In this document: one piece after another, positions 46,842-57,900 of the stretch | Layout of the letters: every line of letters starts with the position of its first letter | How positions within the stretch are numbered: the stretch's first letter is position 1 | Assembly (NCBI RefSeq): GCF_040183065.1 | Contig: NC_091120.1 | Span: 14,810,708-14,874,707 of the forward strand | Direction: 5' to 3' | Length of the DNA: 64,000 bases | Origin: Periplaneta americana | Lineage: Eukaryota; Arthropoda; Insecta; Blattodea; Blattidae | Program-made: the position numbers and the translations under genes | The notes under the pieces: generated by a model | What the model saw: only the letters and a program-made list of their open reading frames with translations | Databases searched by the model: none | What the model was told of the DNA's origin: nothing

Positions 46842-47515
46842 ACAGGTAATTGTACAGAAGAAGTAGATCAAAGGAAGCACTATTTTTTTTTTCTTTAATC
46901 ATTCCGTACTACGAATATAATAGTATACTAAGCACATGATTTTATTTTCCGGCACCCAATGTTTTCCAAGTAAAAGAATTTGGTACACGAAAATTTCATT
47001 ATTAGATGTCTCTTCTCCCTTATTCTCTGTCGTATCTTCTGTATGTCTTAGCTATATTCCAAAATCACAACATACAGTACATTTAACCCCAAATTTTTAT
47101 TATTTACCTGATATAGTCTCGATCCAGTGTCCTCTCGAACTAGTGCTGGATATGTTAGCCATTCACCTAACAAGGCTCTATTGATATTTAAATTTGGACC
47201 ATAAGTCCAGGTGAATTACTTTATGATGTAACGGAAGTGAATTATGGGTAGGCAGTATAATATTACCCCTTTGGGGGCCTGAACTGCAGCAGAAGAAAGC
47301 ATGTACACTGCAATGATGTGGACAATATGGCAATGATACATCGTTCATTGCTATGTACAACAGGTGAATAGTTGTAGGTTATTCTGTGGAAAGTATTGGG
47401 TGCCAAAAAGTAAAACAACGTGTTACGTACTCTATAATATTTGTAGTACACAATAGTAAAAGAAAAAAACAGTGGTGCTTCCTTTGGTCTAGTTCTTCTA
47501 TAGAATTACCGACTC
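46842..47515. mobile_element. MITE with long imperfect inverted repeats
   Basis: The left arm (GGTAATTGTACAGAAGAAGT, AGATCAAAGGAAGCAC, TTTCCGGCACCCAATGTTTTCC) pairs with the right arm (TTGGGTGCCAAAAAG, GTGCTTCCTTTGGTCTAGTT, GAATTACCG) over about 130 bases with mismatches. There is no coding potential. It lies in an intron of the TPR-RRM gene. Confidence 0.75.
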
Positions 47516-47740
47516 ATGAATAATATAAGCAAAAACACTACGTGCAATAGTGAACACTTGTGAAATGTGTACCTAAATAAATAAAAGAGTAAGTAATACA
47601 ATACACATCAAAATTATAGCTAATTCTTTAATTTCGAATTTTTTATAGGAAGAGAAAGTAAACAGCAACACCATACCATATATTTGCATAATTCACTGCA
47701 AATATACCATATATACGCGAATAATCCGAGCACACTAATT

Positions 47741-47773
<33 letters not shown>

Positions 47774-47794
47774 TATTTAATCTAGCAGAACTAA

Positions 47795-48047
47795 GGTCAA
47801 TTGAAGGGCTCAGAGCCAAAGGCGACTAACCCACAATTACAAACTGGGTAAATAAGAGTTGAAGTTAAGAGAATCCTGACAAAAATGATTGGTTTCACAA
47901 TTTATTTTAATTGGTCTACATTGAATAAATACAAAAAAATATCATGAATCTATAATAACAATGTATAGTTTTGAAAAAAAAGGCTTAATAATGAACAATA
48001 CAAAATTGTGGGTGGGTCGCCTTTGGCTCTGAGCCCTTCAATTGGCC
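47795..48047. repeat. Inverted repeat, arms about 43 bases
   Basis: GGTCAATTGAAGGGCTCAGA, continuing GCCAAAGGCGACTAACCCAC, is matched by its complement ending GAGCCCTTCAATTGGCC at 48047. An (AAT)n run precedes it. It may be a foldback element or part of a longer repeat. Confidence 0.8.
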
Positions 48048-48122
48048 TTCTCTCCTGCCTGACCAGACTAATTCTGATTGAATACAATAGACTTACAGTA
48101 GTGATTACATCAATATCTAGAT

Positions 48123-48284
48123 CAGTGGTCGTCAGCATTCACTGAAATGGGTAATAGGTAAGAAGTGTATTGCAATATGCACTGTCGTGCAGAAGGGAGA
48201 GGGATGAAGCATACCCGCCAGTGCAATGTCTTATCTGCGGGTAAAAGACGCTAGCCCGAGGGTGTTCTGTGCTGACGACCACTG
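48123..48284. mobile_element. hAT MITE, 162 bases
   Basis: Inverted ends CAGTGGTCGTCAGCA and TGCTGACGACCACTG with a perfect 8-base duplication ATCTAGAT at 48115-48122 and 48285-48292. Non-coding. Confidence 0.95.
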
Positions 48285-48292
48285 ATCTAGAT

Positions 48293-49227
48293 CTTAAAAC
48301 AACATGAAAGTGAATAATGAAAGTTAGATAAGTAATATTAGTGAGGCAATAATAAGCATTGACAAAATAGTAATAATAATAATAGTAATCATGAGATAAT
48401 TTAAATATTTATTCTGTAATAACCATTAAACATTGAGAAACTTGTAACAGCTACTATTGTTAACAAGAATTTGTTAGAAAGATATTTCGTTAGTCTATTC
48501 TTAAATTGGTTTGATGTCTGACAGTCCCTGACATTACTCGGTAGGGAATTCCAAAGTCGAGGAACAGCCATAGTGAAAGAAGATGAGTATGAGGAGGTTC
48601 AGTGGGAGGGAATGAATAATATTGAGGAGTCTGTGATCGTGTGTCTAGATTATGGTGGGTAGATAAATTTTGAAAATGAGACGTGAGATATACAGGAGTG
48701 GAGAAATGCAATATATGAAAAAGGAGATTAGAAGAGAGAGAGAGAGAGAGAGAGAGAAAAATTACTGTAATTTATGTTTTATTTACGAGAAATTAATCCT
48801 AAACTAAATGAAATATCAGTTTATTTTTAAAAACGCGTCATAATCTTCACATGCTGTTGTAGAAGCATCTGAGTATCTTAAAAAAAATCCCAAATGACAA
48901 TTTTTATAAATTTAATGTTAATATGGAAGAATCATTGTTATTGTCTCCATCTTCCCATTAAGCGTCATCTTCAGTTCCATCAAGTGAATTCATTATACCG
49001 TGAAGCGGTTTCGACCTTATTTCAAATAATGTGCGCACTCCAGTTTTTTTTTTTTTTTTTTGCTAAATTCCAGAAAAAATATGCATGGAGTATTTGCATA
49101 TGTACGGTAATTAGAATTTAATTATTTGCCTTAACGCAATTATATTAACCATGGTACCAAACCCTCCCCCCCCCCCCAAAAAAAAACCGAATTGGTATGA
49201 AATCCTAATACATTTGGGGTAACTCAC
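48293..49227. other. Intron of the TPR-RRM gene, repeats not resolved
   Basis: Contains an AG run (48737-48757), a T run near 49046-49061 and a sequence at 48530-48720 that looks like a dispersed repeat. I looked for an RNP2-bearing exon here and in 46678-47794 and found none with good splice sites. Confidence 0.4.
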
Positions 49228-49376
49228 TCAGTCAGTGGATCATTAATATTATGATCCTGCTTAACGAAGTTACTGCAGCTATTTTCATCATCCGAGTAAT
49301 AAACGTCATCAGCATCCCCATCACCATTTTGATTATATAATTCCAAAGTTCCATGTCTCAAAATTTTCTCTGCATC
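49228..49376 (-). CDS. TPR-RRM protein, acidic linker exon
   Basis: On the minus strand acceptor cccttttaCAG and donor ACTGA|GTGAGT bound 149 bases (phase 0 in, two bases out). Product: DAEKILRHGTLELYNQNGDG, DADDVYYSDDENSCSNFVKQ, DHNINDPLT. It is Asp/Asn-rich, probably a disordered linker between the TPR and RRM regions. Phase 0 fits the TPR exon at 51770. The two spare bases do not fit the micro-exon directly, implying one unseen exon. Confidence 0.7.
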
Positions 49377-49399
49377 CTGTAAAAGGGAAAAAAATCAAT

Positions 49400-50126
49400 G
49401 TCACTGCAGTTTTACGTATTTCACAAACATTCAGTTCCTTTTTCAAGCTACGAATCTTGTCACAGTTTACTGTTTATTTATTTTAATTACCATTCAAATA
49501 ATATGGATGTTTGTTCATTTTCAATGAGAGAATCTTGAATTGCACATCATTCTCTTTCTTGCTTCCCAGAACAAACTTTTGATGTTTTTTATACATAACA
49601 ATAGCCTTTTTTGCATTCGTGACAGAGTTTGGACCTTTGCATATATCTCACACACACAAAGCTAGGCTATTAAATCATTTACTGTGCACGCAAATGAGAT
49701 AATGCACACAAAAGCATTCTCTAAGTTATAATGTCAAATATACAGACATCGTAACACCAAAATTTTACATTTTCTTCAGTCTACAACTTATAAAATCTAT
49801 TGTAGTACGAAAAGTTACATTTGTTCGAATAAAATTTCTGCACATTTAAATGACAAAACTAAAATTTATTCTCATGATAGGGCCTACACTGCTCTCTTAA
49901 ATTGACTGATCATATTGGCAATTGAGTCAATGGTTTCCCAAAACATGCTACGAAATGTTTCATATAAAACCATTTTTATCTCGAAAAAGAAAAGAAAAAC
50001 CAGCAAAATTGTATTAAACTTTTTTGTTTGAAATTTCTCAAAGAATACCCTCCCTCAAATTAATGACATTACTTATAGTCCACCCTATATAAATACCGTC
50101 ATTTTTTAAATCACTCTCGCATTATA
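49400..50126. other. Intron, nothing recognised
   Basis: AT-rich sequence between the linker exon and the Tc1 element; no frame or element end was supported. Confidence 0.4.
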
Positions 50127-51461
50127 CAGTAGCGTGCAAATTAATCCGAACGTAATTACTTATGCAAAAACACTCAAACAGGATAAAAAAAGGATCTAAG
50201 ACATACCTCAGTAATCTATGTGGCCTCCCTTGTGCCTAATAACAGCTCTGAGACGATTTGGCATGGATTCCACTAATTTCCCACAAATATTCATTTCTTC
50301 ATCGCGAAACCATACACCAATGATGGCAGAAATCATCTTCTCCTTTGTAGAACAATCCATTTTTGGCATTCTTCTTTTGCAAATTGACCACAAGTTCTCA
50401 ATGGGGTTGATGTCGGGTGAGTTGCCTGGCCAGGGGAGTACCTGAATATTCTTCTTGTTGAAGAATTCTGTAGTTTTTCGAGACGTATGGCATGGTGCCA
50501 GGTCTTGTTGGAACACACCTCTGCCATCCGGAAATGATTTTTGCAGCTGGGGTACGATTCTGGTTTCCAATAAGTGAATATATTTGTCAGAATTCATCAT
50601 TTCCTTGATAGGTATTAATGCTCCAGGCCCTTCATGTGTAAAACAACCCCAAAACATTACTTTAGGGGGGTATTTGGGTGCTTGTTGGAGATGAGCTGCC
50701 GTTACTTTTTCGGATCCTTTCCGTACGTAAGAAACACGGTGGCCGTGGACCTCGAAATGAGACTCATCGGAAAAAAGTACATTCTTCCAGTCATTCACTG
50801 TCCAGTGTTGATGTGATTTTACCCACATTAAGCGTTTTTTGCACATAACAAGGGTTAGCAGTTGCTTCTTAATAGGCTTACGAGCCCTTCGTCCAGCTTC
50901 CAAAGCCTACGCCGCACTGTTGTGATGTGAATATTCGCCCCAGTGGTAGCCATTAACTCGCGGGTTAAGTCGACAGCAGTTAGTCTAGGATTTAATTTAC
51001 TTTTCCTGACAATTAAACGATCATCTGCAGGTGAAGTCTTCCTTTTCCGGCCACAGTTTCCTTTTTTCTGGGGTGTGATGGATCCAGTCTCCCTGTATCG
51101 TTTTATGATCGAATTAACAGTAGCCAAACCGATGTGACATTCTGCAGCACTTTGCCTCTGTGTCATAGAAGATTGCTCTGCTAATGTTATAATTTTAAAC
51201 CGTTTTCATGGAGTTGTATCCATTTGTGAAGACGACAGAATGTACACAGGATTGCAGTATTAAGTCTTTAACACAACTGAAATGCTTATAAGTACAAAAC
51301 GACAGGCAAAATGTCACATATAAAAAAAATAATGACAGACCTTCAACAATGGAATTACACGTACTACAGATGTCAATTAAAGCGCTATGAGCAGCTGTGA
51401 GGCCAACAATGACAGAAAATGTAAAAATATGTTCGTGTTTGGATTAATTTGCACGCTACTG
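50127..51461 (-). mobile_element. Tc1-like transposon, complete ends, frameshifted transposase
   Basis: Ends CAGTAGCGTGCAAATTAATC and its complement with TA at 50125-50126 and 51462-51463; the length of 1335 bases is normal for Tc1. The minus-strand transposase has FSDESHF, QQDLAPCHTS and SPDINPIENLW with exact DD34E spacing and a normal end (HKGGHIDY). The N-terminal half (51166-50903: GLATVNSIIKRYRETGS, CGRKRKTSP, TTVRRRL) is in another frame, consistent with a one-base loss near 50900. A second break lies near 51200, after the initial MKT. Otherwise well preserved, so moderately young. Confidence 0.95.
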
Positions 51462-51769
51462 TATGTAAAAATAGTACATAAAAACTACAACTGCAGATGT
51501 TGATAAACTGTACAGTAGCGTTTCTCATAGCTCTTCCACTTGCTAAATGCTACTGCCCTTATTGTCAGTTTTTTAAAGTATTTTCCAACTTCTGCTCTCT
51601 AACCTAAAAGATCCTTCTATCTCTTGACCAGAGGAACGCCTTCTTTGTACCAAGATCAAAGCTCACCGACTGGGAATGCTATGGCTGAGGCTACTGTATG
51701 CCCATTAACTTTCACTCATTTCTTGTAACGCTATTTTATCTGTAACTTTTGTATAGCTGCTGTACGTAC

Positions 51770-51955
51770 CTCTACATCGGCAATAAGTGTGCTATCGTTT
51801 AAAGCAAGGTTGAGTGCTTTCAGTGCATTTTTTTTATTGTGACCTCGTTGACAGAGTTGATTTGCTTGAACATCTAATAACTGTTGACGTGCGTCTTCAC
51901 ATTCCGGGTCTAACATTAAAACGTGTCTATAAGATTCTTCAGCTTCAATATAACG
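51770..51955 (-). CDS. TPR-RRM protein, third TPR exon
   Basis: Acceptor ccttaatttCAG and donor GAG|GTACGT bound 186 bases, phase 0 on both sides. Product: RYIEAEESYRHVLMLDPECE, DARQQLLDVQANQLCQRGHN, KKNALKALNLALNDSTLIAD, VE. YIEAEESYRHVLMLDPECEDA has the spacing of a TPR second helix; the remainder may cap the TPR domain. Reading on through the donor adds only 12 residues before a stop and is less likely. Confidence 0.8.
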
Positions 51956-52055
51956 CTGAAATTAAGGAATAACATTTTATAAATAATGAGTGAATCAAAG
52001 TGTAGAGGATACAACAAACTGTTGATACCTTTTCTGGAGAGTATACCCAGCGAAT

Positions 52056-52773
52056 AGGGATTATAAAGAATGGACACTGAGCGAATTTTCCTGTGTTTTG
52101 TTTCTCTATGCGCCAGCGGCTAGTTCCACTTTCAAGCGCTAGAGGTAGTGTAATCGAGCATACGCTAAGATAATAGAGTTGAGACACAGGATCCAAACAT
52201 CGCCTACCTCATTGCATAATCCAGTAACGCTTTGCTTCAAATAAATTCAAGTTAATAGCTTTTCCTTATTTCTCAGTGACAAACTAGTTGTAATAATAAT
52301 ATTTTATATTTCAGATATCATAAGTTATATTATAAAATAATATAATACATTATAAAATTAAGTATCGAATTCGTTTAATATTTGTATATAATATTATATA
52401 GGTATATGGTTTTACTTCTCGTAAGAGTTTTGTTTTTCCATTTTCAGCGCTATCAAATCATTACATATTTTAATTGTTGTTGGGGTCAACGTCTCAACTC
52501 TCATTATAAAGGAACTCTAGAGTCTAGATATTACAGTTAATGAAGGATTTATTATTTTATGGATCCATTTTATTTTATTTGAGTACATAATGTACCTAGA
52601 TGTATTAATTATATGTATTATATTTCCGCTGTGTCGACTGCTAGCTGGTGTGATGTCAGCGCCAACTCTAGGGAGAAAGCAGAATCTGACGCTCTAGCTG
52701 GCTTGAAGGTCATTGAAATCGGTCCGGCTACATCAAAGGTACCGACGCGAAGTGCCCATTCTTTATAATCCCT
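52056..52773. mobile_element. MITE-like element beside a host exon
   Basis: GGGATTATAAAGAATGGACA at the left and its complement (TGCCCATTCTTTATAATCCC) at the right, with TA on both outer sides. About 718 bases, non-coding. It ends only 36 bases from the TPR exon at 52810, in the adjoining intron. Confidence 0.85.
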
Positions 52774-52809
52774 ATTACCAATCAAGATGGCATATATTCA
52801 TTCACTCAC

Positions 52810-52900
52810 CTTTACAGCTGCGAGAACTTCACCTTTGCGGTAATATGATTTGGGATGACTAGGAAATAATTTAATCATTCGATCTGCATCTTCCATTGCC
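52810..52900 (-). CDS. TPR-RRM protein, second TPR exon
   Basis: Acceptor ttcgatACAG and donor AAAG|GTGAGT bound 91 bases. The first base completes a Lys codon; then AMEDADRMIKLFPSHPKSYY, RKGEVLAAVK. Together with the flanking exons this gives two TPR units (A-x-x-DADRMIKLFP; YYRKGEVLAAV; YIEAEESYRHVLML), with the conserved small residues at A, Y/G and A positions. Such TPRs commonly bind chaperone C-termini, but nothing here shows the partner. Confidence 0.8.
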
Positions 52901-53389
52901 CTGTATCGAACATAGAACACTCAAAAATAAATCATACAAAGTGCATATTAAACTCATTTATATAGTCTTTTGTAAAGATTTTCTTTGCTAGAGACTGTAA
53001 AAACTGAAACTTCTCTCACAACGAGGAAATAATTTTTCCTTTGGTACAAACTATCCCCCTTTCATTTGTTTCTTTACCGTATGAAATAAAAAATGGTTTG
53101 CTATAATTTCGTGTGTGTACTGGTAATTCTGAGTAAAGACCTATTCATTTCTTAATACACTTCATGTGCAACAGTCCCTGACATATTAATTCACATATAG
53201 CCTATGGAATATGAACTAAATCTGATAAAGAGTTTAAGAGAAATCACTTTACATGAACAATCTTATCCAAAATATTTTTTATACTATCAAAAGAGCTGTT
53301 AAGAAACTCATGTCGAAACATCCCTTCAAACTGCACACATAGTTACGACCTTCACAGCAAATAGAGGAATACAAGAAAATTAGCTGCCC

Positions 53390-54170
53390 TTATTTTTTTT
53401 ATTTTACGACACTTTATCAACTGCGATGATTATCTATTGTCTGAGTCAAGTGAAGGTCGTAATGCCAGCAGGCAAAATTAGTCCAGGGTCCAGCACCGAA
53501 AGTTAGTTACTTACTTACTGGCTTTTAAGGAACCCGGAGGTTCATTGCCGCCCTCACATAAGCCCGCCATTGGTCCCTATCCTGAGCAAGATTAATCCAG
53601 TCTCTACCATCATATCTCACCTCCCTCAAATCCATTTTAATATTATCTTTCCATCTACGTCTCGGCCTCAGCAAAGGCCTTTTCCCCCTCTGGTCTCCCA
53701 ACTAACACTCTATATGCATTTCTGGATTCGCCCATCTCAAACGTCTGGACTTAATGTTCCTAATTATGTCAGGTGAAGGATACAATGCGTGCAGCTCTGT
53801 GTTGTATAACTTTCTCCATTCTCCTGTAACTTCATCCTTCTTAGCCCCAAATATTTTCCTAAGAACCTTATTCTCAAAAACCTTCAATCTCTTCCTCTCT
53901 CAAAGTGAGAGTCCAAGTTTCACAGCCATACAGAACAACCAGCAATATAACTGTTTTATAAATTCTAACTTTCAGATTTTTTGACAGCAGACTAGATGAC
54001 AAAAGCTTCTCAACCGAATAATAACTGGCATTTCCCATATTTATTCTGCATTTAATTTCCTCCCGAATGTCATTTACATTTGTTATTGTTGCTCCAAGAT
54101 ATTTTAATTTTTCCACCTCTTTGAAGGACAAATCTCCAACTTTTATAGTTCCAGCACCGAAAGTTAACCA
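53390..54170 (-). repeat. SINE fragment split by a LINE
   Basis: TTATTTTACGACACTTTATC to CCAGCACCGAAAGTTA (53505), resuming after the LINE at 54151, matches the central part of the SINE at 54809-55155. The tRNA-like head is absent. Confidence 0.75.
53506..54150 (-). mobile_element. RTE-like LINE, 5'-truncated, 16-base target duplication
   Basis: Flanked by CCAGCACCGAAAGTTA at 53490-53505 and 54151-54166. The minus-strand frames read EVEKLKYLGATITNVNDIRE, INMGNASYYSVEKLLSSSLL, VLYGCETWTLTLRE, then (shift) FENKVLRKIFGAKKD and IKSRRLRWA. The 3' tail is a TTAC run. It is the cleanest insertion of this family in the window. Confidence 0.95.
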
Positions 54171-54808
54171 AGGAAAATATGGAGCGATAATTTATACATA
54201 AGATGAAAACAGGTAAATACTCGAGGAAAGAGGCTTTAAGCATAGGAGAAAATAAAGAAGAAAAAGAAGAAATCAATCATCCTCAGCCAGGATTCATACC
54301 CCAAATCTCCAAGTTTGAAGGCAGGCATGGTAGACAGCTGAGACTATGTAATAGCAGTTTGAAATTTTTTTTTTGTCTTAGCTACATTGACACAACAATG
54401 GCTCAAGTAACGTTATATGTATTCTATATATTTATCACTGTCGTTTCTTAATAGTTTCTTAAGCACGAAGCTCAGCCCTAACCTAATCTAGTCTAAATGT
54501 AGAAAAATCAGTATAATTAATAGCAAAATCTACAATTCGAAATTTAGATGTAAGTATGAAATTGTGTGCACACAAGATTCCTCATGTTGCTGGGTTTTAA
54601 TATACGAGATTTTTATTGTTCCTAACAGCATAAAGGACTGTTGACCAAAAGTAAGGTAAAATCTTCGTCATGTTATAATGTCCAGAATTTCTGGAAGGCA
54701 AATCTTTAACACTTTTATCACATCTAGCCACTAGCAACTTCCAACATAGGATTTGTAAACATGCCTGCACACTCTGCGTAATGAGTTCCAGTCACAACTC
54801 GGATGCTA

Positions 54809-55155
54809 TTTTTTTTTTTTTATTTTAGTAGGTTATTTTATGATGCTTTATCAACATTTTAGGTTGAATAACTCACCTGGCTGAGAACCTGAGAAGAGTT
54901 ATTCTACATCAAACGCCGGGAAAGCCTCAAGTCAAACATTTTAGGTTATTTAGCGTCTGAATGAGCTGAAGGTGATAATGCCGGTAAAATGAGTCTGGGA
55001 TCCAGCACCGAAAGTTACCCAGCATTTAGTCACATTGGGTTGAGGGAAAACCCCGGAAAAACCTCAACCAGGTAACTTGCCCCGAACAGGGATCATACCT
55101 GGGCCACCTGGTTTCGCGGCCAGACGCGTTAACCATTATTCCACAGGTGTGGACA
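54809..55155 (-). repeat. tRNA-derived SINE, third family, 11-base duplication
   Basis: On the minus strand: CCACACCTGTGGAATAATGG (A-box region), GGTATGATCCC (B box), a body with CCGGGGTTTTCCCTCAACCC and a T-rich plus-strand (A-rich minus) tail. CTCGGATGCTA (54798-54808) and CTCAGATGCTA (55156-55166) flank it. A 70-base foreign piece (54866-54935) lies inside, bordered by ACATTTTAGGTT on both sides. Confidence 0.85.
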
Positions 55156-55166
55156 CTCAGATGCTA

Positions 55167-55799
55167 CATAATGAGTGGAGTCCTATGAGTCATTTAAAAC
55201 TATGTCAAATCTATGCCAGCCTTAGTTAATGCTGTACTAAGCGAAGTTGCTTTTATTAACATTTTCATTTTGTCAGACATTATATAGGCCTATGCACTTA
55301 TATGTATGCTTGTCCTTGCAGTTGTATCGTACAGTATTAAATTTCTGGTGCTGTGGAAGAGAATGCCTGATGGCCTTAACTCCACCAGAATAAATAAATA
55401 GTAAACAATAAGCTGGTTCTTCTTTTGAGAGAGCTATAGTCAAGTGATCGAATTATGTTTTATAACAGGCAAGTTGGAATAACATTCCTTAAATACTGCA
55501 TAGATTTCGAGCAAATATAGCTCAATTAAGCTATCAGAGGAACGTGGTAATGCTGAATTACTGCACAGTCATTTTTTATAACATACATTTTATATTAAAA
55601 AGTAAAGTTATTTTACACTGCTGTGAAAATATGATGATAAAGAGTAGTAATATTTCTGAATATCTCGTAGCTTAATATGTTACCAGAATATTTATGAAGC
55701 CTTCATTTTCAGTGTAAAATAAAGTAAAAACATGTTTTACGTGTTAATTTTCAAATTCGTCAAAAATCCATGCCACATCTGTTACAGAAAATAGCATTC
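55167..55799. other. Intron of the TPR-RRM gene, nothing recognised
   Basis: AT-rich sequence with no frame, element ends or RNA gene that I can support. Confidence 0.4.
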
Positions 55800-56130
55800 A
55801 TTCATTCGTGTTCTGCCCAAGGGCAGGTCTTTCACTGCAAACACAGCATTCTCCAGTCTTTCCTATTTTCTGCCTTTCTCTTTGTCTCCTCATATGATCC
55901 ATATATCTTAATGTTGTCTATCATCTGATATATTATTCTGCCCCGAACTCTTCTCCGTTCACCATTCCTTCCAGTGCATCCTTCAGAACGCAGTTTCTTC
56001 TCAACCAGTGACCCAGCCAATTCCTTTTCCTCTTTCTTATCAGTTTCAGCATCATTTCCGAAATAGCTTCGTTTCTTATTCTGTCTGTCCATTTCACATG
56101 TTCCATCCTTCTCCATATCCACATTTTAAT
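55800..56130 (-). pseudogene. LINE 3' end, third family
   Basis: Minus-strand frames with one shift read MWIWRRMEHVKWTDRIRNEA, LIRKRKRNWLGHWLRRN, ALEGMVNGE, then RRVRGR, YQMIDNIKIYGSYEETKRKA and DWRMLCLQ with a stop. It ends in a TGAA-type tail (CATTCATTCATTCG on plus, 55798-55811). The GH-x-LRR and GxRxRGRxxYQ order is typical of LINE C-termini. Confidence 0.8.
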
Positions 56131-56838
56131 TAATGCTTCTATTTGCTTCTCTTCACTTCGTCATAATAAAATAACATTATTAATGTTAACTAAAATAAAG
56201 TCATGGAACTTATCAACATAGATAACTTAGTTAATGTCATCCTTTAGGTACTAGTGAAAAATTTTTAAGGTAAGTCAAGGATAAACGGATTTTAAGTTAA
56301 TTCAAAATTAAGTGTTGATGTGGGTGACAATTTTGCCACATCTGTTACAGCGCAAAAAATGACGATGAAATGAAAATCTTCAAAGCAATAATGATGAAAA
56401 TTCGCATAATTCTAAGAAAGACCATAAAGTGATGAGGTGAGAATGAAACAAAAAAAATCTACTTTTATTTTAAAAATTAACTTCTAAAACTGTGTGTATG
56501 TCACATCTGTTACTAAAAGAATAGCTGATATATTTAAAATATAACAAACGATAACATGACTCTGTTATAAACAAGAGCGAGCTGTGGACTTTACAACATG
56601 GAAAATACTTTTAAGCAACAGTTGTATAATAAACTTGGATCAATTACAGACTCATATAAACTCATTATTACACCTACCTGAATGGCCAGGACATTAACCA
56701 TTAGATAAGATGCTATGTTCAAATTCTAATATTTATGGGGCAAAGATAATGTTTGTGCAACTGCAATGATTGCCCATCCATAACAAATATTCCTAGAAAC
56801 GTTATGTCTATCAGTACATGACTTCTTAAGGTACTTAC
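56131..56838. other. Intron of the TPR-RRM gene, nothing recognised
   Basis: AT-rich intron adjoining the donor of the first TPR exon. No further exon could be supported, and the phases of the flanking exons join directly. Confidence 0.4.
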
Positions 56839-57005
56839 TTTTTAAAATCTTTTAATTCAATGTAACATAAACATCTGTTATTAAGAGGTCTTGGGTCTTT
56901 AGGATACTTTTTTATGGCTGTATTATATATATTTACGGCTTCCATATATTCACCCCATATTTGCTTTTGGTATGCCTTCCTTCCAAGTTCTTCTAGGTTA
57001 TCCAT
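56839..57005 (-). CDS. TPR-RRM protein, first visible coding exon
   Basis: On the minus strand the exon runs from acceptor ttgtttatAG (57015-57016) to donor AAAAA|GTAAGT at 56839. The likely start is ATG at 57003-57005, nine bases into the exon, giving MDNLEELGRKAYQKQIWGEY, MEAVNIYNTAIKKYPKDPRP, LNNRCLCYIELKDFK and two bases of the next Lys. This is a canonical TPR (G-x-x-AY...Y-x-x-A...Y-x-x-AI...P; NR-x-x-CYIEL). The frame is open through the acceptor, so coding could continue into an upstream exon; a 5' UTR intron is the simpler reading because ATG falls right at the TPR start. I do not recognise the ortholog. Confidence 0.75.
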
Positions 57006-57014
57006 TAGGAAGTT

Positions 57015-57893
57015 CTATAAACAAAGAAAATATATTCTTAAAAATATGCCCATTAACAATGAGAATAGTAAAATGAAACCAACAAAGTTAGAATACCTAT
57101 ATCACTAGAAATCATACATTTAGACCTACCAAATTTCCTTCCTTAAGATCAATAGATTGCTCTACATTTACTTACAAACTGAATAATCAGTTCAACTCAT
57201 ATTATAATGGAAAATCTTGTCATAAGAAATAGTACTGGAGCGTATTACAGATACAAATAAGTTAAAAAGCTTTCAATAGAAGAGGAAAATCATAATAGGC
57301 TATATGAAAATACGGTGTTCGGATAATATCTGACGCAATAAATCGCAATTTCCTTAAGACTAGGCCAAATTAATATATTTTAAATATATCTTTAGATACC
57401 AATTTTCCCTCAAATTCCTTCTGCTAAATATTTCAATGTTACAAAACATTCATCTAAGCAGTTTCTATACAGCAGTAGCTTATACATTTTCACTTAAACT
57501 CGGCAATTCAGGCTGGTTATTATACAGAAAATTGACAAAGAACTTACCTTCCTAAAAATAATAATAAAAACAATAATACTGTTCTTCCCCTTTCTGTATG
57601 TGAAACGTCAAATGAATTGTTCCCTAGTTGTTTCCTCGTATTATTGAAGAGTATGTATGTATGTATAGATAACTACAATACGACACAATCAATAATTTCG
57701 TAAGTCTACTTAGAGATAAGCAAATTATATTAGAAATTAACAAGATAATTAATCCAAAACAACACCTTATCCGTCTTGACACCACTCCCGTTCCCCACCA
57801 AACAAACATCAAAACCGAACGACAGATTAGATCACAGACAGATGATCAAAGAGTCTGTTCCGCTATCTGTTGTTGAATTTATGAACTACGGAA
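57015..57893. other. Upstream region of the TPR-RRM gene
   Basis: Should hold the 5' UTR exon and promoter if the start at 57005 is right. Nothing specific (TATA box, initiator) can be singled out in this AT-rich sequence. Confidence 0.35.
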
Positions 57894-57900
57894 ATAATAT

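Noticed and set aside
44170-49228. Direct join of the acidic linker exon to the last RRM exon
   Set aside because: Phase allows it (GA|G), but the result lacks the first RRM strand and helix, while the micro-exon at 46638 supplies the helix with perfect junctions.
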